Shown here: in pieces, positions 8,567-16,076 of the stretch
Layout of the letters: each line of letters begins with the position of its first letter
How positions within the stretch are numbered: the first letter of the stretch is position 1
DNA from: Shimwellia blattae DSM 4481 = NBRC 105725
GTDB lineage: Bacteria; Pseudomonadota; Gammaproteobacteria; Enterobacterales; Enterobacteriaceae
Reading direction: 5' to 3'
Length of the DNA stretch: 64,000 nucleotides
NCBI RefSeq assembly: GCF_000262305.1
Contig: NC_017910.1
Coordinates: 3,596,001 to 3,660,000 of the forward strand
Position numbers and translations under genes: made by a program
The notes under the pieces: generated by a model
What the model was told of the DNA's origin: nothing
Databases searched by the model: none
The model's input: only the letters and a program-made list of their open reading frames with translations

Positions 8567-10066
8567 ATGACCGATTCGCTGCTGATTGCCCGCACTGCGG
8601 ACAAAACCCTGAACCTGCTGCCCCATATGGCTAACCGCCACGGGCTGATCACCGGCGCCACCGGGACCGGTAAAACCGTCACCCTGCAAAAAATGGCCGA
8701 ATCCTTTTCTGAGATAGGCGTACCGGTCTTTATGGCGGACGTAAAAGGCGATCTGACCGGGATTGCCGAAAATGGCACCGCGTCAGAAAAGCTGCTGGCC
8801 CGGTTAAAAAACATCGGCGTTACTGACTGGCAGCCCCACAGTAACCCGGTCGTGCTGTGGGATATTTTCGGTGAGAAAGGCCACCCGGTGCGCGCCACCG
8901 TGTCCGATCTCGGCCCGCTGCTGCTGGCCCGCCTGCTGAACCTGAACGACATCCAGACCGGGGTGCTGAATATCATCTTCCGGGTGGCGGATGAGCAGGG
9001 CCTGCTACTGCTGGACTTCAAAGATCTGCGGGCGCTCACCCAGTATGTGGGAGATAACGCGAAAGCCTTCCAGAGCCAGTATGGCAACATCAGCCCGGCT
9101 TCTGTAGGGGCGATTCAGCGTGCCCTGCTGGCGCTGGAGCAGGAAGGCGCCGGGCACTTCTTTGGCGAGCCGATGCTGGATATCCGTGACTGGATGAAGA
9201 CCGATGCCAGCGGCAAAGGGGTGGTGAATATCCTCTCTGCCGAGAAGCTCTACCAGATGCCAAAACTGTACGCCACCACCCTTTTGTGGATGCTCTCGGA
9301 GCTCTATGAGCAGCTGCCGGAAGCTGGCGATCTGGATAAGCCAAAGCTGGTCTTCTTCTTCGATGAAGCCCACCTGCTGTTTAACGATGCCCCCCAGGTA
9401 CTGCTGGATAAGATAGAACAGGTGATCCGCCTAATCCGCTCCAAAGCGGTGGGGGTGTACTTTGTCAGCCAGAACCCGTCAGACATTCCGGACAACGTAC
9501 TCGGCCAGTTAGGTAACCGGGTGCAGCACGCCCTGCGCGCCTTCACCCCCAAAGATCAGAAAGCGGTAAAAGCCGCCGCCCAGACCATGCGCGCAAATCC
9601 GGCATTTGATACGGAGCAGGCCATTCAGGCTCTGGGAACGGGGGAAGCGCTGATCTCCTTCCTGGATGAAAAAGGCAGCCCGTCGGTCGTGGAGCGCGCA
9701 ATGGTGATCGCGCCGTGCTCCCGTATGGGGCCAGTGACCGAAGATGAGCGTAACGGCCTGATCAACCACTCCCCACTCTACGGGAAATATGAAGATGCGG
9801 TGGATCGGGAGTCGGCATTTGAAATGCTGCAAAAAGGTGTTCAGGCCGCCCCGCAGCAGCAGAATGCGCCGGAAGCCGGTAAAGGTGTCAATGTGGACGA
9901 CGGTATCCTGGGCGATCTGAAGGATATCCTGTTCGGCACCACCGGCCCACGGGGAGGCAAGCACGATGGCATGGTCCAGACCATGGCCAAAAGCGCCGCC
10001 CGCCAGCTGACCAATCAGATTGTGCGTGGGGTGCTCGGCAGCCTGCTGGGCGGGCGCAAGCGCTAA
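8567..10066 (+). CDS. yjgR: HerA/DUF853-family ATPase YjgR
   Basis: A 499-residue cytoplasmic P-loop ATPase of the HerA-like DUF853 family, E. coli YjgR orthologue (about 500 residues). Walker A GATGTGKT is at 30-37, Walker B LVFFFDEAHLL near 265, followed by FVSQNPSDIPDNVLGQLGN with a sensor-type polar residue and an arginine-rich C-terminus. HerA relatives are DNA-translocating hexamers; the cellular role of YjgR itself is not established. A ribosome site AAGGAA precedes the ATG. It is followed closely by a strong hairpin. Confidence 0.93.
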   Translation: MTDSLLIARTADKTLNLLPHMANRHGLITGATGTGKTVTLQKMAESFSEIGVPVFMADVKGDLTGIAENGTASEKLLARLKNIGVTDWQPHSNPVVLWDIFGEKGHPVRATVSDLGPLLLARLLNLNDIQTGVLNIIFRVADEQGLLLLDFKDLRALTQYVGDNAKAFQSQYGNISPASVGAIQRALLALEQEGAGHFFGEPMLDIRDWMKTDASGKGVVNILSAEKLYQMPKLYATTLLWMLSELYEQLPEAGDLDKPKLVFFFDEAHLLFNDAPQVLLDKIEQVIRLIRSKAVGVYFVSQNPSDIPDNVLGQLGNRVQHALRAFTPKDQKAVKAAAQTMRANPAFDTEQAIQALGTGEALISFLDEKGSPSVVERAMVIAPCSRMGPVTEDERNGLINHSPLYGKYEDAVDRESAFEMLQKGVQAAPQQQNAPEAGKGVNVDDGILGDLKDILFGTTGPRGGKHDGMVQTMAKSAARQLTNQIVRGVLGSLLGGRKR

Positions 10067-10075
10067 CCCGGATAA

Positions 10076-10106
10076 CACCCGGCAGCAGTATTATTGCTGC
10101 CGGGTG
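10076..10106 (+). terminator. Hairpin terminator after yjgR
   Basis: A perfect 12-bp stem, CACCCGGCAGCA (10076-10087) with TGCTGCCGGGTG (10095-10106), and a 7-nt loop, 10 nt after the yjgR stop. No T-run follows, so it may need Rho or mainly protect the mRNA end. Confidence 0.6.
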
Positions 10107-10125
10107 CTTAAACCCGGGCGACGAA

Positions 10126-10374
10126 ATGCAGGAGATCTACCTTGCCCACAACCCACTCTTTACCATTCCCGCATGGCAATTCCGGGGCGCGTGTATGGGG
10201 CTGGATATCCGCAGGGTTGTGGAAACCGGCATTACACCGCTGATCAACACCGGTATCGCCCACCGGGAGCCCGGCATTGGCCAGATTGGTGCCGGTACTG
10301 TCAGAGCACCGCTGGCCTGCTTTGAGCAGGGGCTGGAAATACTGGCCCGGGAACTGGGTATTCATGTGGCATAA
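10126..10374 (+). pseudogene. C-terminal remnant of a DUF1116 protein (YlbE/AllG family)
   Basis: These 82 codons match only the last fifth of DUF1116 proteins, which are normally over 400 residues. The segment includes GLDIRRVVETGITPLINTG and GIGQIGAGTVRAPLACFEQ, strongly conserved at the family's C-terminus. YlbE (AllG) is a subunit of the oxamate carbamoyltransferase used in anaerobic allantoin breakdown. No N-terminal part remains: the stretch back to the yjgR stop holds only the hairpin. No partner genes (fdrA, ylbF) are nearby. It is best read as a gene relic left by deletion; expression as a small protein is possible but there is no clear ribosome site. Confidence 0.8.
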
Positions 10375-10753
10375 CCGCCGGAGCAGGCCATGGTGATAAG
10401 CCGCCAGCCCGGTGCAAACGGAGCCCGCCAGGAGGGCGCATAATGCCGGACCAGGCCGCCCTCAGACCCTTCAGCAAAGTTGCGGAGATGAGAAGTTTTT
10501 CTCTTACGGCCCCGGCATTATTTCCGCCACCTGATAATTACCCGCAGATATCATCATGGAAATAAACAATAAGAATTATGTAATATCACCAGGGATTATC
10601 TGATTCTGATGTATTTTTAATCTTAAGCAATATTTCAACTAATAAATATTATTTACATATCATTACTGCCCCCGGTAAATGTACCCTGTCAGCACTCTCT
10701 GAGATACATGTCCCTTTCGCGTATACAAGTTAACCACCGGATATATTTTCGTT
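10375..10753. other. Intergenic region with an AT-rich half
   Basis: The first half is GC-rich and follows the DUF1116 relic. From about 10535 the DNA turns strongly AT-rich up to the lipoprotein gene, unlike its surroundings. No convincing gene, RNA or repeat is seen. The AT-rich part probably contains the promoter of the lipoprotein gene. Confidence 0.5.
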
Positions 10754-11356
10754 ATGAAATCTAAGCATTTTTTATTATTACTTCCGTTTATGCTTGCCGC
10801 CTGTAATGATGAAAATAAAATTAACTGCGCTTCTGAACAAAGCCAGTCTGCTCTGATTAATACCATAAAATCCCAGGCCCTGGCCTCTATATCCCAGCAG
10901 ACCATGGATTACACTGATGTAACTAATCAGTTAAAAATAAAAACGCTGGAAAAATTAAAATTAACCACGTCGCAAATTACCACCGTCTCTGACGATCCGG
11001 AGAGCATGATGAAAACATGCTCCTCCACCGTGAGTATGAAAGTTGATCCGGAGCACTACACCGCGTTATCCAACTTCTATACATCACACTACGCCAGAAA
11101 CATGGATAAAGTGCTGGAAGACTACACCCTGGAGCAGAAGGCCAGCGTCTTCACGGCGAAAGTGAACTACACCCTTCAGCCCGGTGCGGATGAGCACAGC
11201 GTGGCTGTCCGGTTAGATGAGCACAACGCCATCTCATCCGGTACGGCGTTTTTATCCGTGCTGGACATTACCATTCCCATTATCCGGCAGGCCGATATGC
11301 GCGCGCAGCAGCCTCAGCAGGACGGGCAAAAACAGGCCGCAACCCAGCAGATGTAA
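10754..11356 (+). CDS. Putative lipoprotein of unknown function
   Basis: A 200-residue protein with a lipoprotein signal: a basic start MKSKH, a hydrophobic stretch and lipobox LAAC with the lipidated Cys at residue 17. Asp19 (AACND) lies at +2 relative to that Cys, the classical Lol-avoidance position, which would favour retention in the inner membrane. The mature part is mostly polar, with two further cysteines (Cys26 and Cys90) that could form a disulfide, and a glutamine-rich tail. No family is recognised. It sits on AT-rich DNA with more A/T-ending codons at its start than the neighbours, suggesting acquisition. It ends at a bidirectional terminator facing lptG. Confidence 0.75.
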   Translation: MKSKHFLLLLPFMLAACNDENKINCASEQSQSALINTIKSQALASISQQTMDYTDVTNQLKIKTLEKLKLTTSQITTVSDDPESMMKTCSSTVSMKVDPEHYTALSNFYTSHYARNMDKVLEDYTLEQKASVFTAKVNYTLQPGADEHSVAVRLDEHNAISSGTAFLSVLDITIPIIRQADMRAQQPQQDGQKQAATQQM

Positions 11357-11382
11357 CCCCCGCGGCCAGGCCACAGAGATAA

Positions 11383-11411
11383 AAAAGCCCGCGGCATCTG
11401 CGCGGGCTTTT
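11383..11411. terminator. Bidirectional terminator between the lipoprotein gene and lptG
   Basis: AAAAGCCCGCG (11383-11393) pairs with CGCGGGCTTTT (11401-11411), with an A-run before and a T-run after, so it can stop transcription from both convergent genes. Confidence 0.88.
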
Positions 11412-11430
11412 TGATATCCGGCTTGTCTGG

Positions 11431-12516
11431 CTAACTGCGTTTCACCAGCAGCCACAGGCTAATCAGCAGGAAGGTCGCACTCGGAAGCAGTGCCCCGAGG
11501 ATCGGCGGAATATTGTACACCAGGCTCAGCGGCCCGAAGATCTGGTCCAGCACATAGAACACAAACCCGAAACTTATCCCGGTGACCACTCTCACCCCCA
11601 TAGGCACACTGCGCAGCGGCCCGAAGATAAACGACAGCGCCATCAGCATCATTACCGCGACCGATACCGGCTGGAAGATCTTGCTCCACATATTGAGCTG
11701 ATACTTGCTCGGATCCTGGCCACTGGCTTCGAGATACTTCACATAATTGTGCAGCCCGCTGATCGACAGCGCATCCGGATCCAGCGCCACCACCCCTAAC
11801 TTATCCGGGGTGAGCTTGGTCTTCCACACGCCGCTTACCAGCTGGGAGCCCTCTATCTGGTTGTGATTTTTCAGGTCAGACTCATCCACCTGAGACAGGG
11901 TCCACGCTTTGTTCTTCGCGTCATAACGGGCGGATGCCGCATAGCGCACGCTCAGCAGGCGGCGCTGATCGTTAAACGTGTAGATGCTGATACCGTTGAG
12001 CTCATTGTTGGCGCGCACATGTTCGATATACACAAAACTGTTGCCGTCTTTCGCCCACAGCCCTTCCTGGGTTGAAAGCAGCGAGCCGCCATACATCTGC
12101 TGAGCCCGGTAGTTACGGGCCATCTGCTCACCCTGCGGGGCCACCCACTCGCCAATCGCCATGGTCAGCAGCACCAGCGGGATGGCGGTTTTCATTACCG
12201 ATGACGCCACCTGCATACGGGTATAGCCGGAGGCCTGCATCACCACCAGCTCGCTGCGCTGGGCCAGCATCCCCAGCCCTAACAGCGCCCCCAGCAGGGC
12301 CGCCATCGGGAAGAAGATCTGCACATCTTTTGGCGCGCTGAGCAGGGTATACATCCCCGCCCCCAGCGCCGTATAACTGCCCTGGCCGGCCTTTTTCAGC
12401 TGATCGACAAATTTAATAATGCCGGACAGCGACACCAGCATGAACAACGTCATCATGATGGTGTTAAGGATGGTTCTGCCGATATAACGGTCAAGTACAC
12501 CGAAGCCAAACATCAC
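11431..12516 (-). CDS. lptG: LPS export ABC transporter permease LptG
   Basis: Inner-membrane permease which, with LptF and the LptB2 ATPase, extracts lipopolysaccharide and passes it to LptC-LptA-LptD. The 361-residue protein has paired N-terminal helices (MMTLFMLVSLSGIIKF), a large periplasmic beta-jellyroll domain (about 130-270) and C-terminal helices including FGPLRSVPMGVRVV. It begins MMFGFGVLDRY; the second Met would give 360 residues like E. coli. The ATG overlaps the lptF stop (ATGA), so the two are translationally coupled. Confidence 0.97.
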   Translation of the reverse strand: MMFGFGVLDRYIGRTILNTIMMTLFMLVSLSGIIKFVDQLKKAGQGSYTALGAGMYTLLSAPKDVQIFFPMAALLGALLGLGMLAQRSELVVMQASGYTRMQVASSVMKTAIPLVLLTMAIGEWVAPQGEQMARNYRAQQMYGGSLLSTQEGLWAKDGNSFVYIEHVRANNELNGISIYTFNDQRRLLSVRYAASARYDAKNKAWTLSQVDESDLKNHNQIEGSQLVSGVWKTKLTPDKLGVVALDPDALSISGLHNYVKYLEASGQDPSKYQLNMWSKIFQPVSVAVMMLMALSFIFGPLRSVPMGVRVVTGISFGFVFYVLDQIFGPLSLVYNIPPILGALLPSATFLLISLWLLVKRS

Positions 12517-13613
12517 ACTGCTCCTGTACGTGAAAACCGGGCGCGTAATCTACGCATCGGCAGGGTATCCCACAGGTTCAGGAACACCGCCAGCCCAATG
12601 TAGACAATATTCACCAGCCACATCCAGACGAGCGGATCCAGCTTCCCTTTGGCGGCGTTAGAGCGCAGCGAAGTCTGCAGCAGGAAGAACACCAGATACA
12701 GCAAAATAGCCGGCAGCATGGAAAGCACCCGCCCCTGGCGCGGGTTCACCGCACTGAGCGGCACCACCATCAGCGCCATAATCGCCACCGCCAGCACCAG
12801 CGTCAGCCGCCAGTGGAATTCTGCCCGGGCCTTGGCGGTATCCGTTTGCCACAGGGTGCGCATACTCATCTGCTCCACATCGTTCGGATCCAGCGTGGCG
12901 GCCTGGTGGCCCACTATCGCCTGGTAATCTTTAAAATCCGTAATGCGGAAGTCGCGCAGCATCGCCGTGCCTTCAAAACGGGTGCCTTCGTTGAGCGTAA
13001 TCACCTGAGTGCCGTCTTTACGCTGGGAAAGCTGGCCGCGATCGGCCACCACCACAGACGGGCGCGCGTTATTTTTCGGGCGCAACTGGGCCAGAAACAC
13101 ATCGTGGAAGGTGCTGCCGTCCACGCTTTCGATAAACAGCACCGCGCCGCCATCGCTGGACTGCTGGAACTGGCCCTGAGCCAGCGCCGCCATGCCCGGG
13201 TTGGCTTTTGCCTCTGCCAGCACTTGATCCTGATGCCGCGAGGACCACGGCCCCGCCCACATAACGTTGATGGCGGCAAAAATGCCGGTCAGCAGGGTGA
13301 GCAGCATCGCCGCTTTGATCAGCACGCCGTTACTCAGCCCGCAGGCATGCATCACGGTGATTTCACTTTCAGTATAGAGCTTGCCGAAGGTCATCAGCAG
13401 GCCCATAAACAGGCTCAGGGGTAAAATCAGCTGGAGCATTTCAGGCATGCCCAGCCCTAATAATGAAAGGACTAAATTGGTGGGAATTTCACCGTCAACC
13501 GCCGCTCCCAGGATCTTCACCAGCTTTTGACAGAAAAAAATCAGCAGCAGGATGAACAAGATCGCCAGTTGGCTTTTGAGCGTCTCCCGGACGAGATATT
13601 TTATGATAATCAC
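12513..13613 (-). CDS. lptF: LPS export ABC transporter permease LptF
   Basis: Partner permease of LptG in the LptB2FG lipopolysaccharide extractor. The 366-residue length equals that of E. coli LptF. It starts MIIIKYLVRETLKSQ, has N-terminal membrane helices to about residue 115, a periplasmic jellyroll domain and three C-terminal helices, ending with the basic tail RRLRARFSRTG. First gene of the lptFG operon and divergent from pepA across a 308-bp region, as in E. coli. An essential function is expected. Confidence 0.97.
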   Translation of the reverse strand: MIIIKYLVRETLKSQLAILFILLLIFFCQKLVKILGAAVDGEIPTNLVLSLLGLGMPEMLQLILPLSLFMGLLMTFGKLYTESEITVMHACGLSNGVLIKAAMLLTLLTGIFAAINVMWAGPWSSRHQDQVLAEAKANPGMAALAQGQFQQSSDGGAVLFIESVDGSTFHDVFLAQLRPKNNARPSVVVADRGQLSQRKDGTQVITLNEGTRFEGTAMLRDFRITDFKDYQAIVGHQAATLDPNDVEQMSMRTLWQTDTAKARAEFHWRLTLVLAVAIMALMVVPLSAVNPRQGRVLSMLPAILLYLVFFLLQTSLRSNAAKGKLDPLVWMWLVNIVYIGLAVFLNLWDTLPMRRLRARFSRTGAV

Positions 13614-13921
13614 ATTAAATACGCCTGTGAAAACGAGTATTTTTGCTGGAAAATTGCTTGTTTCATCGCTTAAACGTCATTTATGCTCTGGAGTCGTTGA
13701 AAAACATCGCTAAGATTATACTCGTTACGTTTCAGGTACGGATTACCGGCCTGAGTGCGCGGAGTGGTCATCGGTTGCGCGCTTCGGGAGCATAAGACGT
13801 ACCGAAACGTAAACACCTTAAGATTAACACGAAGTCATCACAACAGCGGTCATGCGTTATGAAAGGTTGTAATTCTATCCATACCAGCCGCTGTTGTCTT
13901 TAAGATTCAGGAGCGTAGTGG
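13614..13921. promoter_or_regulatory. Divergent lptF/pepA control region with two long inverted repeats
   Basis: This 308-bp stretch holds the promoters of both operons. In the pepA direction it contains an imperfect 15-bp inverted repeat, TTACGTTTC-A-GGTACG (13726-13740) against CGTACCGAAACGTAA (13798-13812). A perfect 10-bp one follows, ACAACAGCGG (13840-13849) against CCGCTGTTGT (13888-13897). The second ends just before the CAGGAG ribosome site at 13908-13913, so the pepA leader is probably structured. Confidence 0.5.
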
Positions 13922-15433
13922 ATGGAGTTTAGTGTAAAAAGCGGCAGCCCGGAGAAGCAGCGGAGCGCCTGCATCGTTGTTGGTGTCTTTGAACCACGTC
14001 GCCTCTCTCCGATTGCCGAGCAGCTGGATAAAATCAGTGACGGTTACATTAGCGCCCTGCTGCGCCGTGGCGAACTGGAGGGCAAACCGGGCCAGACCCT
14101 GTTGCTGCACCACGTTCCTAATGTCCTGTCTGAGCGCATTCTGCTTATTGGCTGCGGTAAAGAGCGCGAGCTGGATGACCGCCAGTACAAGCAGGTGATC
14201 CAGAAAACAATCAACACCCTGAACGATACCGGCTCAATGGAAGCGGTATGCTTCCTCACCGAGCTGCACGTTAAAGGGCGCAGCACCTACTGGAAGGTTC
14301 GCCAGGCGGTGGAGACCGCCAAAGAGACCCTCTACAGCTTCGACCAGTTAAAAACCAATAAAGTCGAGCCGCGCCGCCCGCTGCGCAAAATGGTCTTTAA
14401 CGTCCCCACCCGCCGTGAGCTGACCAGCGGCGAGCGCGCCATTCAGCACGGTCTGGCCATTGCCGCCGGGATCAAAGCCACCAAAGACCTCGGCAATATG
14501 CCGCCCAATATCTGTAACGCGGCGTATCTGGCCTCCCAGGCCCGCCAGCTGGCGGATGCCTACAGCACCAGCCTGGCCACCCGGGTCATAGGCGAGCAGC
14601 AGATGAAAGATCTCGGTATGCATGCCTATCTGGCGGTGGGTGCCGGCTCGCGTAACGAATCCCTGATGTCGGTCATGGAATACAAAGGCAGCAGCAACCC
14701 GGAAGAGCGCCCGATTGTGCTCATCGGTAAAGGGCTGACCTTTGACGCAGGCGGGATCTCCCTTAAGCCTGGCGAAGGGATGGACGAAATGAAATACGAT
14801 ATGTGCGGCGCCGCGGCAGTATACGGCGTGATGCGCATGGTGGCAGAGCTGCAACTGCCGCTTAATATCGTGGCGGTACTGGCAGGCTGTGAGAATATGC
14901 CCGGCGGCGCGGCCTATCGCCCCGGCGATGTGCTGACCACCATGTCCGGCCAGACCGTTGAAGTGCTCAATACCGATGCGGAAGGCCGCCTGGTACTGTG
15001 CGACGTGCTCACCTATGTTGAGCGCTTCGATCCGGAAACCGTGATCGACGTTGCCACCCTGACCGGCGCCTGCGTGATTGCCCTGGGCCACCATATCAGC
15101 GGCCTGATGGCAAACCACAACCCGCTGGCTCACGAGTTAGTAAGTGCTTCCGAACAGTCCGGCGACCGGGCATGGCGCCTGCCGCTGGGTGATGAGTTCC
15201 AGGAGCAGTTAGAGTCCAACTTTGCGGATATGGCCAATATCGGCGGCCGCCCGGGCGGGGCAATTACCGCCGGGTGCTTCCTGTCGCGCTTTGCCCGCAA
15301 ATATAACTGGGCCCACCTGGATATTGCCGGTACTGCGTGGCGCTCCGGCAAGGCCAAAGGGGCAACCGGCCGCCCGGTAGCGCTGCTGGCTCAGTTCCTG
15401 CTCAACCGCTCTGGCTTTAACAGCGAAGATTAA
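13922..15433 (+). CDS. pepA: Leucyl aminopeptidase PepA (XerB, CarP)
   Basis: Di-metal leucyl aminopeptidase, 503 residues as in E. coli, and also a DNA-binding protein that acts in Xer recombination and in carAB repression. The M17 metal and catalytic residues are all present: Lys270 and Asp275 (GKGLTFDAGG), Lys282 (SLKPGEG), Asp293 (KYDMCGAA), and Asp332, Glu334 and Arg336 in the signature NTDAEGRL. The N-terminal DNA-binding domain (1-165) is conserved. Ribosome site CAGGAG lies 9 nt upstream. It heads the pepA-holC-valS group. Confidence 0.98.
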   Translation: MEFSVKSGSPEKQRSACIVVGVFEPRRLSPIAEQLDKISDGYISALLRRGELEGKPGQTLLLHHVPNVLSERILLIGCGKERELDDRQYKQVIQKTINTLNDTGSMEAVCFLTELHVKGRSTYWKVRQAVETAKETLYSFDQLKTNKVEPRRPLRKMVFNVPTRRELTSGERAIQHGLAIAAGIKATKDLGNMPPNICNAAYLASQARQLADAYSTSLATRVIGEQQMKDLGMHAYLAVGAGSRNESLMSVMEYKGSSNPEERPIVLIGKGLTFDAGGISLKPGEGMDEMKYDMCGAAAVYGVMRMVAELQLPLNIVAVLAGCENMPGGAAYRPGDVLTTMSGQTVEVLNTDAEGRLVLCDVLTYVERFDPETVIDVATLTGACVIALGHHISGLMANHNPLAHELVSASEQSGDRAWRLPLGDEFQEQLESNFADMANIGGRPGGAITAGCFLSRFARKYNWAHLDIAGTAWRSGKAKGATGRPVALLAQFLLNRSGFNSED

Positions 15434-15611
15434 TTAGTAAGCACACACTTACTTTGCACCCCTGTACTGAGGCAGGGGTGCTCTTCACTTCTTAGCATCC
15501 ACACCTTCACGAAGCTATACGTGTGCCTGCAGAGCGGCATAAACCGGGTATACTAGCCAGATGCCGATCTGTGCAGTGTGCCACGGCATCTGTAATTTAA
15601 CGGGTAACGTA

Positions 15612-16070
15612 ATGAAGAACGCGACTTTCTACCTGCTGGACCATGACAACACCGCTGACGGCCTCAGCGCGGTGGAACAGCTGGTGTGCAGCCTTGCCGC
15701 CGAACGCTGGCGACAAGGGAAACGCCTGCTTATCGCCTGCGACAGCGAGCAGCAGGCCATCCGCCTGGATGAGGCGCTCTGGCAGCGCGATGCCCACAGT
15801 TTTGTCCCGCACAACCTGGCCGGTGAAGGCCCCCGTGCCGGGGCACCGGTAGAGCTCAGCTGGCCCCAGCGCCGGGGCACCGCCCCCCGGGATGTTCTCA
15901 TCAGCCTGCTGGCGCAGTTCGCAGATTTTGCCACCGCTTTCCAGGAAGTGATAGACTTCGTACCTTACGAAGAATCCCAGAAACAGCTGGCCCGTGAACG
16001 CTACAAAGCGTACCGCGTTGCCGGTTTCCACTTGACTACGGCCACCCCGCCGGTGCCCGGAACGACATAG
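15612..16070 (+). CDS. holC: DNA polymerase III chi subunit HolC
   Basis: Chi subunit of the clamp loader complex, linking the polymerase III holoenzyme to SSB. It starts MKNATFYLLD at 15612; the upstream in-frame Met at 15561 lacks homology. The 152-residue protein has conserved LSAVEQLVC, WRQGKRLLIACD, FVPHNLAGEGP and the end QLARERYKAYRVAGFHL. The last residues (TATPPVPGTT) are longer than the E. coli end (147 residues), a harmless-looking divergence. It lies 6 nt upstream of valS, so coupled translation is likely. Confidence 0.95.
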   Translation: MKNATFYLLDHDNTADGLSAVEQLVCSLAAERWRQGKRLLIACDSEQQAIRLDEALWQRDAHSFVPHNLAGEGPRAGAPVELSWPQRRGTAPRDVLISLLAQFADFATAFQEVIDFVPYEESQKQLARERYKAYRVAGFHLTTATPPVPGTT

Positions 16071-16076
16071 CAGACA

